DNA from: Gilliamella sp. N-G2
Lineage (GTDB): Bacteria > Pseudomonadota > Gammaproteobacteria > Enterobacterales > Orbaceae
Length of the DNA: 64,000 nucleotides
Direction of reading: 5' to 3'
Assembly: GCF_002142215.1 (NCBI RefSeq)
Contig: NZ_NAST01000004.1
Span: 62,001-126,000 of the forward strand
The number at the start of each line of letters is the position of its first letter. Within the stretch, counting starts at the first letter, position 1. A model generated the notes under the pieces. That model saw nothing but the letters and a program-made list of their open reading frames with translations, did no database searches and had not been told where the DNA came from. Positions 59,301-64,000 of the stretch are shown here, piece by piece. The translations under genes and the position numbers were made by a program.

Positions 59301-60068
59301 CAGTTGCAACTGAAGTTCTGGATATCTTTTGATGTATTTAAGTTGTTCGACCTGTCCCAAAAGTGCTAAACCGAGTGAGGGAAGTTGCTTAAATAATTCA
59401 ATCCTATCTTGAATATAACTCAATAATCCATTCAATCGAGTAAAATATTGAAAGAAATGACACTGATCAACAGCAATATTTTGACGGTCAAAAATCACCA
59501 ACAGCAACTTTTCACCTAATCCCGTTTGTTCAATTTCAAGAAATTGGTCTAATTGTTGAATTGACCAATTCTCACGTTCCTCAATTTTGTCTTGATTTTC
59601 ACTATACGAGGGTAACGTAGTAATCAGTCCATCATATAATAAATAGATAAACCATGATGGGATTTGCTGATTTATATGTTTAATAAAATGTAAATGATCA
59701 AATAGAGTGGCTAACACTCGGGCAAATCGAATTATCTGTTCAGGAGTATAAGCGTCAGTCCAAGATTTATAAATATTAATACGAGCTTTTAACGACAAAT
59801 GAATTCCGTAATTTATACTAGAATAATAATGACGAGCACAATATAACTCAGATGGATTTTGTAATAATTTATAAAACTTAATTGCATTATTAGGTATTTG
59901 ACATAATTTATCAAAATCAACTAACACAGTAAGTTCATCACCATCCAAGATATATTGTATGATCCGTGCAGGCAAAGATTTATCCAGTTCACTTAATGGT
60001 TTAAAGATAGTAGTGATTAACTGTTTAGATACACTTGAGTTTATTGATAATTCTTCTGTTTTTTTCAT
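56328..60068 (-). CDS. DUF4132/HEAT-repeat protein, type A (array copy 4, first in transcription order)
   Basis: 1246-residue paralogue beginning MKKTEELSINSSVSKQLITT. Architecture as in copy 3: helical N-terminal part (NWSIQQLDQFLEIEQTGLGE), HEAT-like repeats (ANATILLSQIIAEPTILQQA; VRIAASEWLTELGDKYS), DUF4132 region (TISTAGLDDNGLLILDYGER, KKQFSNSKKELSQLL, HPIVGRLIQRLVWLELDNNG). No frameshift or early stop, so all four giant genes are intact, which argues for continued selection. It is the outermost copy and probably the first transcribed. Confidence 0.92.
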   Translation of the reverse strand: MKKTEELSINSSVSKQLITTIFKPLSELDKSLPARIIQYILDGDELTVLVDFDKLCQIPNNAIKFYKLLQNPSELYCARHYYSSINYGIHLSLKARINIYKSWTDAYTPEQIIRFARVLATLFDHLHFIKHINQQIPSWFIYLLYDGLITTLPSYSENQDKIEERENWSIQQLDQFLEIEQTGLGEKLLLVIFDRQNIAVDQCHFFQYFTRLNGLLSYIQDRIELFKQLPSLGLALLGQVEQLKYIKRYPELQLQLVDFIAMQALNTSKQVSQLATEILFNLPHELIQPQLQHFLTSGSAKQRANATILLSQIIAEPTILQQALANETNKTVIAALENALSRLAATEAKQQADLVIPDFEPLIDTPLPPIARDVLQQNFDEFLIECKKWMQYELEEKQKNKGSSTDHQNRYIKLKTVTSKSLDNIFDYLNGKIDRAALFKELNKKIDFGFLLTKNRLANLPEFSLFHLFRIRRLIEQSDSITFLKRIYDNYDMVKNFDLRQIADVMIKLNCYPYVEHAIALPFLASDFYHDVYENEPYKLWAFFAENDFLIDQALGFAPQQNVQFAYNRLDKVSAIKILQLFPTIPAKYVAYLIELALGENKPVRFAAQHVLKRIPNIHNQVEQALLSTKQEVRIAASEWLTELGDKYSITVLNAALKKEKREIVQAAILIGLEKIGEDISQHLTPKKLLADAQKGLKGKKISNFDWFDFNLIPTLTWQNGDKVDRQIIEWWICLAVKLKDPANPLLTIYNRLLSTQSQRQLGELILQSFINQDTRKPTLKEAEAKASSETDAQLQDYIECYQRYPDLYPHYNHITYEQIFDKIKQNELSTYLGSAIKEKGILALISGIEGRVAVSLLNSFMKNHYQRRAQIEAMLEPLANSDDPMIIQLLLSLARRYRTASIQEKARQLVDSIAERSGWTTEELTDRTISTAGLDDNGLLILDYGERSFIASLDEQFKWQLRNAEGDKLKALPEAHKNENPELVKEAKKQFSNSKKELSQLLTMQISRFYEAMCAQRQWQVEDWQKYLQPHPIVGRLIQRLVWLELDNNGQIVNSFRPTEDGSLITNQDDEIFLDQNHIITVAHSALLVRDDIEQWRAHFKDYKVNPLFEQFSVPLPDNSKFKSGVIDDRLGWLTNSFTLRGILTKLGYERDNAEDGCYFYGYYKYFGSLNLYINIEFSGNMLPEENIPAVLYNLYFSNKKGDKDSAIVLDKLPKVLLAEGYANYIAVANACNGFDPNWQDKLVW

Positions 60069-60187
60069 ATTTCGTTATTCTCTATTTAAAGATCAAACCA
60101 TTGGCATACCTTTGCAAGCGTATAGTTTGCATAGTTTGTTGTAATAGTTACTCGTTAATAATCTTGATTCAATTTTGCCATTTAAAT
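60069..60187 (-). promoter_or_regulatory. Conserved leader upstream of array copy 4
   Basis: 119-base region almost identical to the copy 3 leader, with the block TTGGCATACCTTTGCAA at 60101-60117. On the minus strand this reads TTGCAAAGGTATGCCAA, an imperfect palindrome (TTGCA...TGCCAA) that could be an operator. I cannot pick out a confident -35/-10 pair. Confidence 0.7.
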
Positions 60188-61035
60188 CATTATAAATATT
60201 ATCAATATAATTCATTCCTTCATCATCAATAAGCTAGCTGTATTTAGTCAAAAGTCTTGGTTATTTTGTTAAACTATTTTTCAGCCTTTCTCCTTGCCCT
60301 ATGACCTCTGGCAAAATTTTGTCATTTTACAAATATAATGATTATCAAATTCGCTTCTCTAATAACCTAATAAATAGAATAATCAACCACCTATTATCAG
60401 ATTAGCCATATCTTTATCACAATCCTTTTAGTTGGTAAAAAATTACCTATGTGATAGTGATATCGCATCAAACAATATTATCTTTAATTTATGCTAATTA
60501 GTGTTCTATACGAACCAATAAAAAATTTATCACCATGATTTATTTTATATTATTTATAATTAATTGACCAATATATAATTTACAATAATTCATTATTAGT
60601 AATGTAGAAAATCCATCATATTTTCATGACCAATTATGATTTGTAAGCTAAAAATTGAAGAAAGATTTGATTATCGAATGAGTTTTAATAATTAGGAAGT
60701 AAAAAATAAAGCTACGGCTGTAATCAGATAAGTATCATAATTAATTTCGCTGAATTTATAGCTAGCTTGATAATAGTGAGTAATTTATTATATAGATAAA
60801 TGGAAAACTATTTTCATTGGTTTAACTTCCATGGTTTTCATTACAAATGTTTGTTCTAAGCACCTAGTTTTAGCAAAACATTCTTTTTGTTTGAAGATTA
60901 TTTAATATACTATTAATACCGATATCAATTTAGTTATCGCTAGCAAAAAAGTCTATCAGCATATTTAATAATATTAGTTCAAACCAACATGACTGTATAA
61001 AGCTAAAACTAGGTTGTAATATATAAACTAGTTAG
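60188..61035. other. Long AT-rich spacer upstream of the DUF4132 array
   Basis: About 850 bases without a credible gene on either strand. A 13-base match, CCATATCTTTATC, recurs near 60405 and near 52157 in the remnant after copy 3, hinting at more decayed array sequence, but I cannot align further. No tRNA, hairpin terminator or repeat array is visible. Confidence 0.5.
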
Positions 61036-61881
61036 TTATCTGTTTTCTTGCTCTTTTAACCATGCTATTTCTTGTGCCCAAATATCTGGGTTAATCGTTT
61101 CAAGAATAAGTGGTATTTCATCAATCCTTGAGTCTTGCATAATAAATTTAAATGCGATTTCACCAATGGTACCTTTACCTAAGCTGTCATGACGGTCAAC
61201 ATGGCTGGCGAGTTCACTTTTGGCGTCGTTTAAATGCATACCACGTAAATATTTAAAACCAACAATTTTTTCAAATTCATCAAAAGTTTCTTTGCAGGCT
61301 TTTTCACTGCGCAAATCATAACCGGCAGCAAAAGCGTGACAAGTATCAATACAAACGCCAACACGGCGTTTGTCTTCTACTTTATCGATAATTTGCGCAA
61401 GATGTTCAAATTTATAACCTAAGTTAGAACCTTGTCCAGCAGTGTTTTCGATAACCGCAACGACATCTTTAGTTTTATCTAAGGTAATATTGATTGACTC
61501 AGAAATGCGGGATAAACATTCATCAACTGAAATTTTTTGTAAATGACTACCTGGATGAAAATTGAGTAACGTTAAACCTAATTGTTCACAACGTTGCATC
61601 TCATCTAAAAAAGCAGTACGAGATTTTGCCAATTGTTCACTATCTGGGCTACCTAAATTAATTAGATAACTATCATGTGGTAGAATTTGTTTACTGGTGA
61701 ATCCATATCGTTCACAACGTTTTTTGAAATTATCAATCACTGCAGTTTCAAGCGGTTTTGCATGCCATTGTCGCTGATTTTTAGTAAATAGAGCGAAAGC
61801 TGTAGCGCCAATTTGATAAGCATTTATTGGCGCATTATCCACACCGCCAGCTGCACTCACATGCGCACCAATGTATTTCAT
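61036..61881 (-). CDS. nfo: Endonuclease IV
   Basis: Zinc-dependent AP endonuclease of base excision repair, TIM-barrel fold. The 281-residue protein matches E. coli Nfo: [18 protein letters not shown] at the start, [41 protein letters not shown] (metal-ligand Glu), [24 protein letters not shown] and [25 protein letters not shown] is 6 bases before the ATG. Starts 13 bases after yejK, so probably co-transcribed. Confidence 0.97.
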   Translation of the reverse strand: MKYIGAHVSAAGGVDNAPINAYQIGATAFALFTKNQRQWHAKPLETAVIDNFKKRCERYGFTSKQILPHDSYLINLGSPDSEQLAKSRTAFLDEMQRCEQLGLTLLNFHPGSHLQKISVDECLSRISESINITLDKTKDVVAVIENTAGQGSNLGYKFEHLAQIIDKVEDKRRVGVCIDTCHAFAAGYDLRSEKACKETFDEFEKIVGFKYLRGMHLNDAKSELASHVDRHDSLGKGTIGEIAFKFIMQDSRIDEIPLILETINPDIWAQEIAWLKEQENR

Positions 61882-61894
61882 ATTTTTCCCCTAA

Positions 61895-62902
61895 TTATTC
61901 GTTTGAGCCACTATTTCGTTGAAGTTGATCACGTAAATTAGGTGGAACGCCCTTAATAACGAGTGAATCAGTTTGTGGGTCCCATTTTATACGTTCACCT
62001 AATAGGTCAGAGTTAAAACTTATGGTTAGTCCACCACCACTGCCTGAGAATTTTTTCAATTGACGTAAGGCACTACGATCAACTGGAAATGTATCTTCTA
62101 AATCATATTCGCTATTTTTTACAAATGCCATAAAGTTATTTTCGTCACTTGTTGGTAATTCATTAGCAAGATTTTTCAGCTCGATCTCTTCCCCTGCTTG
62201 TAATTGAGCTTGACAATAGTTATAAACATTTTCACGAGCACTAGTTTTATCTTGTTTGTCAAATTGCATCTCTTGACAGTAATCATCTACCGCTTTAACA
62301 AGGGTTTTATTTTGCGCTTTTGCGTCTAATCCTTCACTGGCACCTAAGTAGTCCATGAAAAAATCAGATACTTTCCGCCCTACTCGGCCTTTTAAGAAAG
62401 TTAAATAACGTTTTGATTCTGGTGCGGTTTCCCATTCAGTAATATCAATACGGGCAATAATATCAGCATGATCGATATCTAGATATTGCGTTTCAGAGAT
62501 ATTAAGCTCCTCATTAACTAACATGCTTAAGCAACTATTTAATACAGCAATAATTAGATATTCAACTGCAAGGTATCGATAGTGGCAAAAAACAACTGTG
62601 CCACCTTCTGCAAATGGATATTTGGCTAATTCATTACGCAGCTGTTTGGTTGATTCTTGACTAAAATTAAGAAAATCTTGATTACCTAAACGTAACTCTT
62701 TAAGTGATTGTTCAAAAAGACTTTCACTACTAAATAAACCATATGCTTTACTTTTATTGTTGTAAATTCTATTAATATCTTCAATCAAGTTAGCAACAGC
62801 TTGTTCATTACCGAGAAGTGAATCACGAAGTTGTAGTTCAATTTCAGTATCACTTTTTCTAATTAATTTATGTAGAACTATATTCTCAATTTGTACGCTC
62901 AT
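61895..62902 (-). CDS. yejK: Nucleoid-associated protein YejK (NdpA)
   Basis: Cytoplasmic nucleoid protein, 335 residues, the same length as E. coli YejK. From the chosen ATG (AGGA 7 bases upstream) it begins [15 protein letters not shown] and contains [20 protein letters not shown], and [24 protein letters not shown] near the C-terminus (split by eye). The frame extends eight codons upstream without support. Family members bind DNA and relate to topoisomerase IV function. Followed by nfo. Confidence 0.94.
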   Translation of the reverse strand: MSVQIENIVLHKLIRKSDTEIELQLRDSLLGNEQAVANLIEDINRIYNNKSKAYGLFSSESLFEQSLKELRLGNQDFLNFSQESTKQLRNELAKYPFAEGGTVVFCHYRYLAVEYLIIAVLNSCLSMLVNEELNISETQYLDIDHADIIARIDITEWETAPESKRYLTFLKGRVGRKVSDFFMDYLGASEGLDAKAQNKTLVKAVDDYCQEMQFDKQDKTSARENVYNYCQAQLQAGEEIELKNLANELPTSDENNFMAFVKNSEYDLEDTFPVDRSALRQLKKFSGSGGGLTISFNSDLLGERIKWDPQTDSLVIKGVPPNLRDQLQRNSGSNE

Positions 62903-63085
62903 GGAGATTCCTATTTGGATCGACAATTTAATGGGGTATATTTTAACAAAGCACTAAAAAAGTGCTATCATCAATTTATAACTCTGCTAAACTAAGCAAT
63001 ATTGTTGTAGTCAATTTTATACTTTTACGTATCCTTGTTCTAAAACTTCTTTATAACTTTTAACCTGTTATCAATGTGAATCAAA

Positions 63086-64000
63086 ATGACAAACTCACAC
63101 GATATTTATGATGATTTTAAACATAAAAAAATCAGCTTATTGTTTTGGCAATATGCGCTTCCATCTATTATCGGCACAACAGTGAATACGCTGTATAACA
63201 TTATTGATGGAATTTTTATCGGCCATTGGATTGGTCGTGAAGCACTAAGTGGCGCTGGTATTATTTTACCAGTTATGAATCTTGCTGCGGGTATTGGCAT
63301 GCTGGTAGGTATTGGTTCTGCCAGCCGAATATCTATATTTTTAGGCCGAGGTGAAATAGATAAAGCAGAAAAAGTAGCGGGAACATCTTTTATGTTAACT
63401 GCGGTACTTAGTGGTATCACTTTAGCCTTACTACTCTATTTTATCGATCCTGTTTTGCACTTTATTGGTTCAAGCCCAACCAACCATATTTATGCTCGTG
63501 AGTTTTTAGAAGTATTTTTACCGGGTAGTATTTTTATCACATTAACATTCAATTATAACAATATGATGCGCGCAAGCGGTTACCCATTTAAAGCAATGGT
63601 AACCATGTTTATTAGTGTGATCGCCAACATTATTTTAGCGCCAATTTTTATTATAGTTTTAGGTTGGGGAATGAGAGGAGCTGCTTTTGCCACCACACTC
63701 TCAATGTTCATAAGCTTTTTATTTGTGATGCAACATTTTATTAGCAAAAACAGTAATATAAAACTATATCATCGTAACTTTAGGCTTAATTTTAGTTACA
63801 TTAAAGCAATTTTATCCATTGGCATGTCACCATTTGCTATGCAAGTTGCCGCCTCAGTGGTGGTTGTTTTTATAAACTGGCAGTTAACCCGTTATGCCCC
63901 CATTTCACATGTTTCTAGTGATGATGCGATCGCCGGTTATTCTAATGCTAACCGATTGATTACACTGATTATCATGATTGTCATTGGTGTAAATCAAGGT
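63086..64000 (+). CDS. MATE-family efflux transporter (3' end cut by window edge)
   Basis: The first 305 codons of a multidrug/oligosaccharidyl-lipid/polysaccharide flippase-type transporter, different from mdtK. The plus-strand frame from ATG 63086 reads MTNSHDIYDDFKHKKISLLF, then YNIIDGIFIGHWIGREALSG, GIGMLVGIGSASRISIFLGR and NNMMRASGYPFKAMVTM, which is characteristic of the MepA/DinF-like branch (TIIDGIFIG, GxGxxxRxSIxLG). About eight membrane segments are seen so far. Ribosome binding site is weak. Still open at the window end. Confidence 0.88.
   Translation, partial: MTNSHDIYDDFKHKKISLLFWQYALPSIIGTTVNTLYNIIDGIFIGHWIGREALSGAGIILPVMNLAAGIGMLVGIGSASRISIFLGRGEIDKAEKVAGTSFMLTAVLSGITLALLLYFIDPVLHFIGSSPTNHIYAREFLEVFLPGSIFITLTFNYNNMMRASGYPFKAMVTMFISVIANIILAPIFIIVLGWGMRGAAFATTLSMFISFLFVMQHFISKNSNIKLYHRNFRLNFSYIKAILSIGMSPFAMQVAASVVVVFINWQLTRYAPISHVSSDDAIAGYSNANRLITLIIMIVIGVNQG

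Noticed and set aside
44477-60068. Possibility that the repeated giant genes are contractile phage, RHS or toxin arrays
   Set aside because: No RHS/YD repeats, no secretion signals, no phage structural motifs; the sequence pattern is HEAT-like helices plus DUF4132.
63106-63420. 104-codon minus-strand open frame at the right end
   Set aside because: It is antisense to the MATE transporter on the plus strand, which has a clear family match.
1-64000. CRISPR arrays, tRNA or rRNA genes, insertion sequences, integrases
   Set aside because: No regularly spaced short repeats, cloverleaf sequences, transposase-like frames or terminal inverted repeats were seen on either strand. The decayed region at 15.5-17 kb has no flanking insertion-sequence ends.

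Overview
The window is chromosomal DNA of an AT-rich gammaproteobacterium. Most genes are close orthologues of Escherichia coli genes (potFG, eco, ydiK, pssA, rimO, mdtK, tkt, talB, feoABC, ycaO, tsaD, coaE-zapD-yacG, lexA, hisJQM, yccS, nfo, yejK), but codon use is strongly AT-biased. This would fit a host-associated lineage such as the Orbaceae (Gilliamella and relatives). That placement is inference; no rRNA or tRNA gene is present to settle it.

Layout, left to right. 1-2.3 kb: end of a putrescine importer operon (potF, potG cut by the window edge). 2.6-5.8 kb: an ecotin with a lipoprotein signal, a YdiK-type permease and phosphatidylserine synthase. 5.9-10.7 kb: a SorC-type sugar regulator, a small membrane protein, and a divergent Fur-box-controlled pair (CirA-like TonB receptor and siderophore-binding lipoprotein). 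10.9-15.4 kb: rimO, mdtK and a phosphoethanolamine transferase. 15.5-17.0 kb: a graveyard of three broken genes on one strand (BglG-type antiterminator, second transaldolase, glucitol-type PTS IIA). 17.3-20.4 kb: intact transketolase and transaldolase. 20.9-25.2 kb: feoABC, a cysteine-rich protein of the 'nitrous oxide-stimulated promoter' family and an AroE-like protein. 25.4-31.2 kb: a PfkB-type kinase and a coaE-zapD-yacG-tsaD-ycaO run. 31.5-37.3 kb: lexA with two SOS boxes, a small membrane protein, hisJQM without hisP, and yccS.

37.5-60.1 kb is the most unusual part: about 22.5 kb on one strand. It encodes four giant (about 1240 residue) HEAT-repeat/DUF4132 paralogues in tandem, then a MoxR-type AAA+ ATPase, a DUF5682 protein with TraB/TIKI-like motifs, a VWA protein with an intact MIDAS, and a SWIM zinc-finger protein. 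The set corresponds to the poorly understood E. coli yehI-yehL-yehM-yehP-yehQ region, but with an expanded DUF4132 array. The array keeps copies of its promoter leader, small remnants of a neighbouring gene start between copies, a near-identical tract shared by two copies, and variable patches in a conserved backbone. It is the best candidate here for an undescribed NTP-dependent protein-remodelling or conflict system.

60.1-64 kb: a long AT-rich spacer, then nfo and yejK, and a second MATE-family transporter running off the right edge.
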